Origin: an uncultured Sphingomonadaceae bacterium
GTDB taxonomy: Bacteria; Pseudomonadota; Alphaproteobacteria; Sphingomonadales; Sphingomonadaceae
Direction: 5' to 3'
DNA length: 18,228 nt
NCBI GenBank assembly: GCA_946479505.1
Contig: CAMLGC010000050.1
Span: 1-18,228, forward strand
The notes beneath the pieces are model-generated. The model was given only the letters and a program-made list of their open reading frames with translations, was not told where the DNA came from and ran no database searches. Positions 7,318 through 13,424 of the stretch are shown here, piece after piece; position 1 is the first letter of the stretch, and each line of letters starts with the position of its first letter. The translations under genes were made by a program, and so were the position numbers.

Positions 7318-8610
7318 CTACGGCCAGGTCGGCAGCCACATCCAGTGGCGGAAAGCCTGCGGCCCCGGCAGCGGGCTCGCGGCGATGATCGGGTAGAAAT
7401 AGACGAACAATCCGATCGCGAGCAGCGCGACGGCATCGCCCCACCACGCGCGCCGCCCGGTCGCATATCGGCCCAGGGCCACGGCCAGTGCGGGGCAGAG
7501 GAAGATGCTCGGCAGATAGTAATAATAGAAGAAGCCGAGCGACTTGGGGATGACGATCCACGGCAGATAGGCGCCGATCCATAGCGCGGAGGCCGCGAAG
7601 AACCGCGCCGAGCGGTCGCGCCACGCGGCCCACAGGCACGCCCCGACAGCCACCAGCCCGCCCCACAGGATGGCGGGGTTGCCGATCATCAATATCCCGC
7701 GGACCGCGCCGTCGACGGGCTCGTAGAGATACCAGATCGGGCGGAGCATCAGCGGCCAGCTCCACCAGCTCGACTGATAGGTGTGCGGCGGCAGCACCTG
7801 CGTCTGCTCGGCGTACATGTCGAGCTGGAACGGCAGCAGCGTGCCGAGCGTCAGCGGATCGCGCGCGTAGAAGAAGGCCGGCAGGAAGGTGAGCAGATAG
7901 GCGGCGATCGCCGCGCCGCCGAGCACGATCAGCAGCGGCAGCGTGGCATGCCCCCGCCAGTGCGGCTGGCCGCGCGCATAGAGCGCCGCCTCGAACTCGC
8001 GTCCGCTCGCGCGCGTATCGCGCATCCGGATCGCGACGATCGCGACTCCCGCATAGCCGAGGAACGGCACCGCCGCCCATTTGCAGCCGATCGCGAGCCC
8101 CAGCAGCACCCCGCCCAGCGCGACACGCGGCAAGCCGCGCCCGACGGGTGCCGCTATCGACCAGAGCATCGCCGCGGCGCCGGCGACGACGAACGCCGCC
8201 ATGAAGCCGTCGAGCATCGCAATCCGCGCCTGGACGAAGATCGTGATGTTGAGCATCGCGAAGATCGCGGCGAGCACCGCCGCGCGCATCCGCCGCACGA
8301 GCAGCCAGGTGATCGCGAACACGCCGATGACGGTCGCGGCGCCTGCGATCGTCGAAAAGAATCGCCAGCCCAGGCTGTTGTCGCCGAACAGCGCGATCCC
8401 GGCGGCGACGAACATCTTGCCGAGCAGCGGGTGCTCGGTGTTCACCGGCTCGATCAGCCTGAGCATCGTTCGCGCCGCGGGCACGTAATGCACCTCGTCG
8501 AAGACGAGCGTCGACGGTACGGTGACGCGGAGGAGGAAGAGGGCCTCCGCCACGGCTCCCAGCACTGCCGCCGCGACGAAGAGACGGGGGCGAGGCGGCG
8601 CGGCGGTCAT
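7318..8610 (-). CDS. PMT-family, lipid-carrier-dependent membrane glycosyltransferase (GT-C)
   Basis: This 430-residue, very hydrophobic protein fits the protein O-mannosyltransferase / phospholipid-carrier-dependent glycosyltransferase family. The first periplasmic loop has the catalytic acidic pair in FDEVHYVPAAR (D38, E39), then TEHPLLGKMFVAAGIALFGD (58-77) and GWRF. The middle has QARIAMLDGFMAAF (127-140) and KWAAVPFL. The C-terminal four-helix part carries HTYQSSWWSWPLMLRPIWYL (276-295) and PKSLGFFYYYYLPSIFL (355-371). Around ten membrane helices are expected in the inner membrane. The family moves a sugar from a polyprenyl-phosphate carrier to protein or lipid on the periplasmic side. 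I chose the ATG at 8610 because hydrophobic family sequence begins there; the frame stays open to 8835 but those residues look non-coding and overlap metZ. Ribosome-binding site is weak. Acceptor unknown. Confidence 0.88.
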   Translation of the reverse strand: MTAAPPRPRLFVAAAVLGAVAEALFLLRVTVPSTLVFDEVHYVPAARTMLRLIEPVNTEHPLLGKMFVAAGIALFGDNSLGWRFFSTIAGAATVIGVFAITWLLVRRMRAAVLAAIFAMLNITIFVQARIAMLDGFMAAFVVAGAAAMLWSIAAPVGRGLPRVALGGVLLGLAIGCKWAAVPFLGYAGVAIVAIRMRDTRASGREFEAALYARGQPHWRGHATLPLLIVLGGAAIAAYLLTFLPAFFYARDPLTLGTLLPFQLDMYAEQTQVLPPHTYQSSWWSWPLMLRPIWYLYEPVDGAVRGILMIGNPAILWGGLVAVGACLWAAWRDRSARFFAASALWIGAYLPWIVIPKSLGFFYYYYLPSIFLCPALAVALGRYATGRRAWWGDAVALLAIGLFVYFYPIIAASPLPGPQAFRHWMWLPTWP

Positions 8611-8674
8611 CGTGATCGGCTTAGCGCGGCCGGTGCCGGGCAGGAAGGCTTTGCCGACCCCAAGCGAAAGGCCG

Positions 8675-8702
8675 TTGACGCGGGCGCGTCGGGGCTTGCA
8701 AA
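8675..8702 (+). promoter_or_regulatory. Possible metZ promoter
   Basis: TTGACG at 8675-8680 is a good -35 match. After 16 bp comes TGCAAA (8697-8702), a poor -10. A short dyad, GACGC-GGGC-GCGTC (8677-8690), overlaps it. The 103-bp gap is divergent (PMT gene leftward, metZ rightward), so at least one promoter must lie here. With this placement the transcript would begin within about 5 nt of the metZ ATG. Confidence 0.25.
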
Positions 8703-8713
8703 GCGACTCCGCC

Positions 8714-9919
8714 ATGAAACGCCACACCGGACAGAACCGCGAGATCACCCAGAACTGGCGTCCTGCCACCCAGGCCGTGCGCGGCGGCACCGCGCGCTCC
8801 GAATGGGGCGAGACGTCGGAGGCGATCTTCCTCACCTCGGGCTATGCCTATGAATGCGCGGGCGATGCCGCCGCGCGCTTCCAGGGCGAGCAGGTCGGGA
8901 TGACCTATTCGCGCCTCCAGAACCCCACGGTGCAGATGCTGGAGGAACGGATCGCGCTCCTCGAAGGCGCCGAGGCGTGCCGGACGATGGCCTCGGGCAT
9001 GGCGGCGATGACCGCCGCCTTGCTCTGTCAGGTGAGCCAGGGCGACCATGTCGTCGCGGGCCGCGCCGCGTTCGGATCGTGCCGCTGGCTGGTCGATACG
9101 CTGCTGCCGCGCTTCGGGGTCGAGACGACCACGGTCGATGCGCGCGACCCGCAGGCGTTCGAGGATGCGCTCCGGCCCAACACCAAGGTCTTCTTCTTCG
9201 AAACCCCCGCCAACCCGACGATGGACATCGTCGACCTGGAGGCGGTGTGCGCGATCGCGCGCGACAACGGCGTCGTGTCGGTGGTGGACAATGCCTTCGC
9301 GACCCCCGCGCTCCAGCGCCCGCTCGAATTCGGTGCCGATGTCGTCGCCTATTCGGCGACCAAGCTGATGGATGGCCAGGGCCGCGTGCTCGCCGGCGCG
9401 GTGGCGGGGAGCCACGATTTCATCGAGAACACGCTGCTCTCCTTCACCCGCAACACCGGGCCGACCCTGAGCGCGTTCAATGCCTGGGTCGTGCTCAAGG
9501 GGCTCGAGACGCTCGACCTGCGCGCGCACCGCCAGAGCGAGAGCGCGCTCGAGATCGCGCGCTTCCTCGAAGGCCGCGTGCCGCGCGTGCTCCATCCCGG
9601 GCTGCCGAGCCATCCGCAGCATGCGGTGGCGATGAAACAGATGGATTCGGCGGGGCCGATCTTCGCCTTCGAGGTCGAAGGGCGGCGCCAGGCGCACGGG
9701 CTTCTCGACGCGCTCCAGCTCGTCGATATCTCGAACAATATCGGCGATTCGCGCTCACTGATGACGCATCCCTGCTCGACCACGCATGCGGGCGTCAGCG
9801 AGGAGGTGCGCCGCGACATGGGTATCGGCGAGGGCATGCTGCGCTTCAGCATCGGTCTCGAAGACCCGCGGGATCTGATCGACGATCTCGATCAGGCGCT
9901 CGGCGCCGTGGGGCTGTGA
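8714..9919 (+). CDS. metZ: O-succinylhomoserine sulfhydrylase, PLP-dependent
   Basis: MetZ condenses O-succinylhomoserine with sulfide to make homocysteine in direct-sulfhydrylation methionine synthesis. The 401-residue product belongs to the Cys/Met-metabolism PLP enzymes. It shows TQAVRGGTARSEWGETSEAIFLTSGYAY-type opening residues (19-46), phosphate-binding TYSRLQNPT (64-72), ASGMAAM (93-99) and VVDNAFATP (190-198, with D192 facing the PLP ring nitrogen). YSATKLMDGQGR (213-224) carries the PLP lysine K217, and SLMTHPCSTTHAG covers 348-360. The GQGR context and RGGTARSEWGETSEA fit MetZ better than cystathionine gamma-synthase. The ATG at 8714 matches family starts; there is no Shine-Dalgarno site. 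The frame stays open upstream to 8522 but that stretch lies over the divergent PMT gene. The stop overlaps apaG (GTGA). Confidence 0.93.
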   Translation: MKRHTGQNREITQNWRPATQAVRGGTARSEWGETSEAIFLTSGYAYECAGDAAARFQGEQVGMTYSRLQNPTVQMLEERIALLEGAEACRTMASGMAAMTAALLCQVSQGDHVVAGRAAFGSCRWLVDTLLPRFGVETTTVDARDPQAFEDALRPNTKVFFFETPANPTMDIVDLEAVCAIARDNGVVSVVDNAFATPALQRPLEFGADVVAYSATKLMDGQGRVLAGAVAGSHDFIENTLLSFTRNTGPTLSAFNAWVVLKGLETLDLRAHRQSESALEIARFLEGRVPRVLHPGLPSHPQHAVAMKQMDSAGPIFAFEVEGRRQAHGLLDALQLVDISNNIGDSRSLMTHPCSTTHAGVSEEVRRDMGIGEGMLRFSIGLEDPRDLIDDLDQALGAVGL

Positions 9920-10314
9920 AGGCGCTCTTCCCCAATGTCGCCGAGACGCGCGGCGTCGTCGTGCGCGTGTCGGTGAGCTATCTGCCCGAACAGGCCGAGC
10001 CCGCGCGCGGGCGCTGGTTCTGGGCCTATCACGTGCGGATCGAGAACGAGAGCGAACAGACCGTCCAGCTCCTCACGCGCCACTGGATCATCACCGACGG
10101 ACGCGGCGCACGCCATTCGGTCGAGGGCGAAGGCGTGGTCGGCGAGCAGCCGCTGATCGAGCCGGGCGGCAGTTTCGATTACGTGTCGGGCTGCCCGCTC
10201 GCGACGCCGACGGGATCGATGCAGGGCAGCTATCACATGGCCGCCGAGGACGGATCGAGCTTCGACGTCGACATCCCCAAATTCGCGCTGATCGCGCCGG
10301 CGGTGGCGGGGTGA
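9916..10314 (+). CDS. apaG: ApaG family protein (DUF525)
   Basis: This 132-residue protein matches ApaG, a small beta-sandwich (fibronectin-III-like) protein. Readable family blocks are VVRVSVSYLPEQ (15-26), RWFWAYHVRIENES (33-46), VQLLTRHWIITDGRG (50-64), VEGEGVVGEQPLIEPGGSF (68-86), YVSGCPLATPTGSMQGSYHM (88-107) and the FDVDIPKFAL ending. The biochemical role is unsettled; ApaG has been linked to cobalt/magnesium tolerance and to diadenosine tetraphosphate levels through the apaH operon in enterics. apaH is not visible here. The start is GTG at 9916, overlapping the metZ stop by 4 bp, so translational coupling is likely. A hairpin and the LysR gene follow. Confidence 0.92.
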   Translation: MKALFPNVAETRGVVVRVSVSYLPEQAEPARGRWFWAYHVRIENESEQTVQLLTRHWIITDGRGARHSVEGEGVVGEQPLIEPGGSFDYVSGCPLATPTGSMQGSYHMAAEDGSSFDVDIPKFALIAPAVAG

Positions 10315-10332
10315 GGGAGAGGCCGGTTCTTC

Positions 10333-10356
10333 TCCCCTCCCGTAAACGGGAGGGGA
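10333..10356 (+). promoter_or_regulatory. Perfect hairpin covering the LysR gene ribosome-binding site
   Basis: CCCCTCCCGT, an AA loop and ACGGGAGGGG form a perfect stem (10334-10355), extended by one T-A pair. The 3' arm contains GGGAGGGG, the only Shine-Dalgarno-like sequence for the GTG start at 10361, with 5 nt between them. Folding would hide the site. It is also close to a short palindrome I recall as common between sphingomonad genes, so it may simply be a dispersed repeat. Confidence 0.6.
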
Positions 10357-10360
10357 ATGC

Positions 10361-11152
10361 GTGAAGCGCACGCATCTCCCCCTCAACGGGCTGCGCGTGC
10401 TCGATGCCGCCGCGCGCCACCTCTCGTTCACCCGCGCCGCCGACGAGCTTGCCGTCACCCCCGCCGCGGTGGGGCAGCAGATCCGCGCGCTCGAGGACAC
10501 GCTCGGCGTCGTCCTCTTCCGCCGCACGACGCGCGGGCTCGAGCTCACGCCCGAGGGTGAGGCGGGGCTCGACGCGCTGCGCCAGGGCTTCCTCCAGTTC
10601 GAGGAGGCGGTGCGCGCGATGCAGGCGGGGCAATCGTCCAAGTCGTTGACGATCGCCGCACCCCGCGCGGTGATCGCCAAATGGCTGATGCCGCGGCTGT
10701 CGGAGATCGCCGGACGGGACGGCGATCTGCGGTTCGTGCTCGTCACCGCCGACGACGATGTCGATTTCACCGAGGCCAATCTCGATCTTGCGATCCGCTG
10801 GGGCGAGGGGCCCGGCGAGCACGAGGGCGAGGCGATCGAATCCGAGGGCATGGTGACGATCGAGCGTCCGGGAGGCGCCGGTGACGCGCGAATCGCCTGG
10901 CCGGGGTGCAGCGCCGAGGATGCGGGATCGCAGGTGCGCGTCGGGGATGCGGGGCTCGCGATCGATGCCGCCGCGCAGGGGCTCGGCCGCACGACCGTCC
11001 CCGAGCTTCTCGCCGCGCGCGACATCGCGGCGGGGCGCATCGTCGTCGTGGGCGAGCCGCGGCCGTCGACGCGCGGCTATTGGCTCGTCGCGCCGCTCCC
11101 GCAATGGCGGCAGAAGAAGGTGCGCACCCTCATCGACGCGCTGGTGCTGTGA
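10361..11152 (+). CDS. LysR-type transcriptional regulator, GcvA-like, short effector domain
   Basis: The 263-residue product has the LysR winged helix-turn-helix at residues 6-65: LNGLRVLDAAARHLSFTRAA (8-27), then DELAVTPAAVGQQIRALEDT and LGVVLFRRTTRGLELTPEG. The opening is typical of the GcvA/AmpR-like branch. The effector-binding domain starts near SLTIAAPRAVIAKWLMPRLSE (95-115) and contains DLAIRWGEG (142-150), the usual end of its first half. The segment between 151 and 190 is compressed, and the protein is about 35-40 residues shorter than typical LysR proteins. The C-terminus AAQGLGRTTVPELLAARDIA (204-223) and GYWLVAP is normal. The GTG start is chosen for the ribosome-binding site at 10348-10355 and the MKRTHLPLNGLR opening. 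The stop overlaps the next gene's GTG, so it may be cotranscribed with, and control, that acetyltransferase. Confidence 0.88.
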   Translation: MKRTHLPLNGLRVLDAAARHLSFTRAADELAVTPAAVGQQIRALEDTLGVVLFRRTTRGLELTPEGEAGLDALRQGFLQFEEAVRAMQAGQSSKSLTIAAPRAVIAKWLMPRLSEIAGRDGDLRFVLVTADDDVDFTEANLDLAIRWGEGPGEHEGEAIESEGMVTIERPGGAGDARIAWPGCSAEDAGSQVRVGDAGLAIDAAAQGLGRTTVPELLAARDIAAGRIVVVGEPRPSTRGYWLVAPLPQWRQKKVRTLIDALVL

Positions 11153-11673
11153 GCGACACGCCGTCGCTCGCCACCGACCGGCTCCGGCTGCGCGAGCGGC
11201 GGCCCGACGATGCCGGGGCGCTGTTCGCCTCGCTGTCCGACCCCGAGCTGATGCGCTGGTGGTCGCGCCCGCCCTACGAGTCGGTCGAGGAGCTGCACGA
11301 CCATTTCGCACAGGCCCACGACGGCTGGCGCTGCTGGACGGTGACGCTGCCCGACGACGACCGCGCGATCGGCTTCGTCGCGGCGGGCGAGAAGCGCCAG
11401 GGCAAGGTCACCGAGATCGGCTACATGCTCGCTCGCGATCATTGGGGCACAGGCATGGCGCGCGAAGCCGTGGCGGCGGTGATCACGCACCTCTTCGCCG
11501 AGGGCCAGCGTCGCATTTTCGCCGACACCGACCCCGAAAACACGCCGTCGAACGCGCTGCTCGACCGGCTCGGCTTCCGGCGTGAAGGGCTGCTGCGCGG
11601 CGAATGGGAAACGCATATCGGCGTGCGCGACAGCGTGATCTGGGGGCTGCTTGCCGACGAGTGGAAAGGCTGA
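11149..11673 (+). CDS. GNAT N-acetyltransferase, RimJ/RimL type
   Basis: This 174-residue protein fits the RimJ/RimL-like branch of GNAT acetyltransferases, which use acetyl-CoA to modify protein N-termini or small amines. It opens with LATDRLRLRERRPDDA (7-22). It has EIGYMLARDHWGTGMAREAV (89-108), where HWGTGMA is the acetyl-CoA pyrophosphate-binding loop. IFADTDPENTPSNALLDRLG (123-142) and FRREGLLRGEW follow, all family landmarks. It is predicted to be cytoplasmic. The GTG at 11149 overlaps the LysR stop by 4 bp (GTGA), pointing to coupled translation. The substrate cannot be read from the sequence. Confidence 0.88.
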   Translation: MSDTPSLATDRLRLRERRPDDAGALFASLSDPELMRWWSRPPYESVEELHDHFAQAHDGWRCWTVTLPDDDRAIGFVAAGEKRQGKVTEIGYMLARDHWGTGMAREAVAAVITHLFAEGQRRIFADTDPENTPSNALLDRLGFRREGLLRGEWETHIGVRDSVIWGLLADEWKG

Positions 11674-11694
11674 AATGCCCCTCCCCGCCAGCGC

Positions 11695-11726
11695 CCGCCG
11701 CTTGGGTCTGGCATCGGCGGCATTTT
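11695..11726 (+). terminator. Possible terminator after the acetyltransferase
   Basis: CCGCCG (11695-11700) pairs with CGGCGG (11715-11720) across a 14-nt loop and is followed by CATTTTCG with four T residues. The stem is short and the loop long, so this is a modest candidate for ending the metZ-apaG-LysR-GNAT unit. Confidence 0.3.
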
Positions 11727-11745
11727 CGCGTAACAAGCCGCGCCT

Positions 11746-12024
11746 ATGAGCACCGATTCTCCCCCCGACCGGCTGGCGATCGATCCGGCCAGCCCCCATT
11801 TCGATCAGACCGTTCTCGAACGCGGCATCGGAATTCGATTCAAGGGCAAGGAACGCACCGACGTCGAGGAATATTCGATCTCCGAAGGCTGGGTCCGCGT
11901 CGCGCTCGGCAAGAAGGTCGATCGCCACGGCCGGCCACTGACGATCAAGCTGTCGGGCCCGGTCGAGGCGTGGTTCCAGGATTCCGTCGCGGCCGATGCC
12001 GACGCGGAAACCGATCCGGCCTGA
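11746..12024 (+). CDS. DUF3297 family protein
   Basis: This 92-residue protein matches the DUF3297 pattern: PDRLAIDPASPHFDQTVLER (7-26), then GIGIRFKGKERTDVEEYSIS and EGWVRVALGKKVDRHGRPLT, then IKLSGPVEAWF. It is predicted to be soluble and cytoplasmic. The family is small, conserved in proteobacteria, and has no established function. The ATG at 11746 fits family starts although no Shine-Dalgarno site precedes it (AAGCCGCGCCT). It is probably its own unit, with a possible terminator on each side. Confidence 0.9.
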   Translation: MSTDSPPDRLAIDPASPHFDQTVLERGIGIRFKGKERTDVEEYSISEGWVRVALGKKVDRHGRPLTIKLSGPVEAWFQDSVAADADAETDPA

Positions 12025-12036
12025 ACGGGGCTGATC

Positions 12037-12062
12037 GGAACTGGACGGAAGTGTCCGGTTCC
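12037..12062 (+). terminator. Hairpin downstream of the DUF3297 gene
   Basis: GGAACTGGAC, a GGAAGT loop and GTCCGGTTCC form a 10-bp stem with one T-G wobble, 12 bp after the stop codon. No T-run follows, so it is a terminator-like or 3'-protecting structure rather than a classic intrinsic terminator. Confidence 0.45.
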
Positions 12063-12186
12063 GGCCACCACCTCACCGACGCGGCCTTCTGAAGCGACAC
12101 CATTTTTCTGTCCGATGCGCCAGATTGCGGCGTTTTTCGAACGTGTCGGCATGCGCGGTCAACGACGTTCTGCCGTCTTCGGTGTT

Positions 12187-12202
12187 TGGCATACTTAATG
12201 CA
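12187..12202 (+). promoter_or_regulatory. Sigma-54-like -24/-12 element (weak candidate)
   Basis: TGGCATACTTAATGCA keeps the GG and GC at the exact spacing of the sigma-54 consensus TGGCAC-N5-TTGCW, with two mismatches. It lies about 58 bp upstream of the exported-protein start. It could also be chance, or the TACTTAAT part could belong to a sigma-70 -10 region. A 6-bp hairpin (12216-12234) lies between it and the ribosome-binding site. Confidence 0.15.
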
Positions 12203-12259
12203 GTGGCACAGCGGCGGGCGATCGACGCTCGCCCGATGTCAAGCATCAAGGAGGATCAG

Positions 12260-12532
12260 ATGTTGAAGCGTTCCACTTCCGCCCGATTGGTCATGTTCGC
12301 CGGCGCCGCGGCCGTGCTCGCCGCCGCCATGCCGAGCGCCGCGATCGCGAAGGACAAGAACGATCATACGTTCACCGTTCCTGCCGCGGCCATCAAGGAC
12401 GCATCGAGCAAGCTGTGCATGCCGCGCACCGTGCTCGACAAGTCGAAGAAGTCGCCGCTCCCGAAGACGGTCTGCTACACCCAGGCCGAATGGGCCGAAA
12501 AGGGCGTGACGATCGTCGTCGACAAGGATTGA
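12260..12532 (+). CDS. Small exported two-cysteine protein of unknown function
   Basis: The 90-residue product begins MLKRSTSARL followed by a hydrophobic stretch (VMFAGAAAVLAAAMPSAAIA, 11-30), a textbook Sec signal peptide with likely cleavage after AIA-30. The mature part, about 60 residues, is Lys-rich with two cysteines, C53 in LCMPRT and C72 in KTVCYTQAEWAEKGV, and could form one disulfide in the periplasm. From memory, the ending C-x-T-x-AEW-x-x-x-GV recurs in small exported sphingomonad proteins; no function is known to me. The start is secure because AAGGAGG (12248-12254) sits 5 nt upstream of the ATG at 12260. The frame is open back to 12125 but the upstream part looks non-coding. 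A terminator follows at 12539. Confidence 0.85.
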   Translation: MLKRSTSARLVMFAGAAAVLAAAMPSAAIAKDKNDHTFTVPAAAIKDASSKLCMPRTVLDKSKKSPLPKTVCYTQAEWAEKGVTIVVDKD

Positions 12533-12538
12533 CGAACA

Positions 12539-12574
12539 CCGCCGGGCGCGGCCCCCTCGCGCAGCGCCCGGTGG
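12539..12574 (+). terminator. GC-rich terminator hairpin after the exported protein
   Basis: CCGCCGGGCGC (12539-12549) pairs with GCGCCCGGTGG (12564-12574) with one G-T wobble across a 14-nt loop. It is followed by GTCTTTGG, a weak T tract. It lies 6 bp after the stop and before the convergent response-regulator gene. Confidence 0.6.
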
Positions 12575-12626
12575 GTCTTTGGTGGTTCGGCCTTGCCGGA
12601 CCCCGGGCCGGGTAGGCCCCCGGATC

Positions 12627-13424
12627 TCAATGCACGAAGCGCGCCACCACGTCGCGATACGATCGGCTGACCTTCACCTGCGACCCCGAATCGAGCACCA
12701 GGAAGCATTCGCCGTTGGTGTGTGGCTTGACCTGCTTGACGAGGTCGAGATTGACGATGGTCGAGCGATGGACGCGCTGGAAGCGGCGCGGGTCGAGGCG
12801 CTTTTCCAGGTCCTTCATCGTTTCGCGCAGGATCAGCGTGTTGTCGCCGGTCTTGATGCACATGTAATCGCCCGCCGCCTCGACGCTCTCGATCGTGTCG
12901 ACGTCGACGCGGAAAATCTGCCCGCGATCCTTGATGTTGATGAGCTTCTCGAAGCGGCTCGATGCCAGTTCCCCGCCATCGGCGAGGTGTCCCGCCGCCT
13001 CGGGCGCGACCTCGGCGAGCACTTCCTTGAGCTTCTCGATCTCCTCGACGTTGCGCTTCTCCGAAAGCCGCTGGCGAACGCGATCGAGCGTGTCGGCGAG
13101 CCGCGCCTCCTCGACCGGCTTCATCAGATAATCGACCGCCTGCGCCTCGAACGCGCGGATCGCGTGGTCCGAATAGGCGGTGACGAACACGAACAGCGGC
13201 GGCTCGACCTCCATCAGCCCCTGGACGACCGAAAAACCGTCGAAGCCGGGCATCTGGATATCGAGGAAGACCAGATCGGGCTTGTTGGTCTTGATCGACC
13301 GGATCGCCTCGCGGCCGTTGGTGCAGGTGTCGATTACCTCGACATCGTCGTGCGGCTCGAGCCGTAGCTTGAGCCCCTGGATCGCCAGGGGTTCGTCGTC
13401 CACCAGGATGGTTCTGATCGTCAT
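12627..13424 (-). CDS. LytTR-family response regulator
   Basis: The 265-residue protein has a receiver domain (1-120): ILVDDEP with acidic D9/D10, phospho-acceptor D55 in LVFLDIQMPG, T82 in VTAYSD, and K102 in DYLMKP. The LytTR DNA-binding domain follows (about 155-262), with RGQIFRVDVDTIESVEAAGD (167-186) and KRLDPRRFQRVHRSTIVNL (208-226). LytTR regulators bind paired direct repeats through a beta-fold rather than a helix-turn-helix. The linker, about 120-155, is predicted helical and charged. The ATG at 13424 overlaps the kinase stop by 4 bp, so the pair is one operon with coupled translation. The target genes are not evident. Confidence 0.95.
   Translation of the reverse strand: MTIRTILVDDEPLAIQGLKLRLEPHDDVEVIDTCTNGREAIRSIKTNKPDLVFLDIQMPGFDGFSVVQGLMEVEPPLFVFVTAYSDHAIRAFEAQAVDYLMKPVEEARLADTLDRVRQRLSEKRNVEEIEKLKEVLAEVAPEAAGHLADGGELASSRFEKLINIKDRGQIFRVDVDTIESVEAAGDYMCIKTGDNTLILRETMKDLEKRLDPRRFQRVHRSTIVNLDLVKQVKPHTNGECFLVLDSGSQVKVSRSYRDVVARFVH

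Noticed and set aside
8640..8725. SAM-II riboswitch ahead of metZ
   Set aside because: Such riboswitches occur before metZ in alphaproteobacteria, and GGCTTGCA here recalls part of the motif. The GATTT loop, the UAAAC segment and the final GCUAAA pseudoknot strand are missing, and there is too little leader before the ATG.
7783..8853. 356-codon plus-strand frame opposite the PMT gene
   Set aside because: The product is Arg/His/Glu-rich with no hydrophobic core, while the minus strand gives a coherent multi-helix PMT protein.
10357..10560. Alternative ATG at 10357 just ahead of the LysR GTG
   Set aside because: Its frame gives an Arg-rich 67-residue product without motifs; the GTG frame gives a clean LysR protein.
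12579..13367. 262-codon plus-strand frame opposite the LytTR regulator
   Set aside because: It is antisense to a complete receiver/LytTR protein and resembles nothing.
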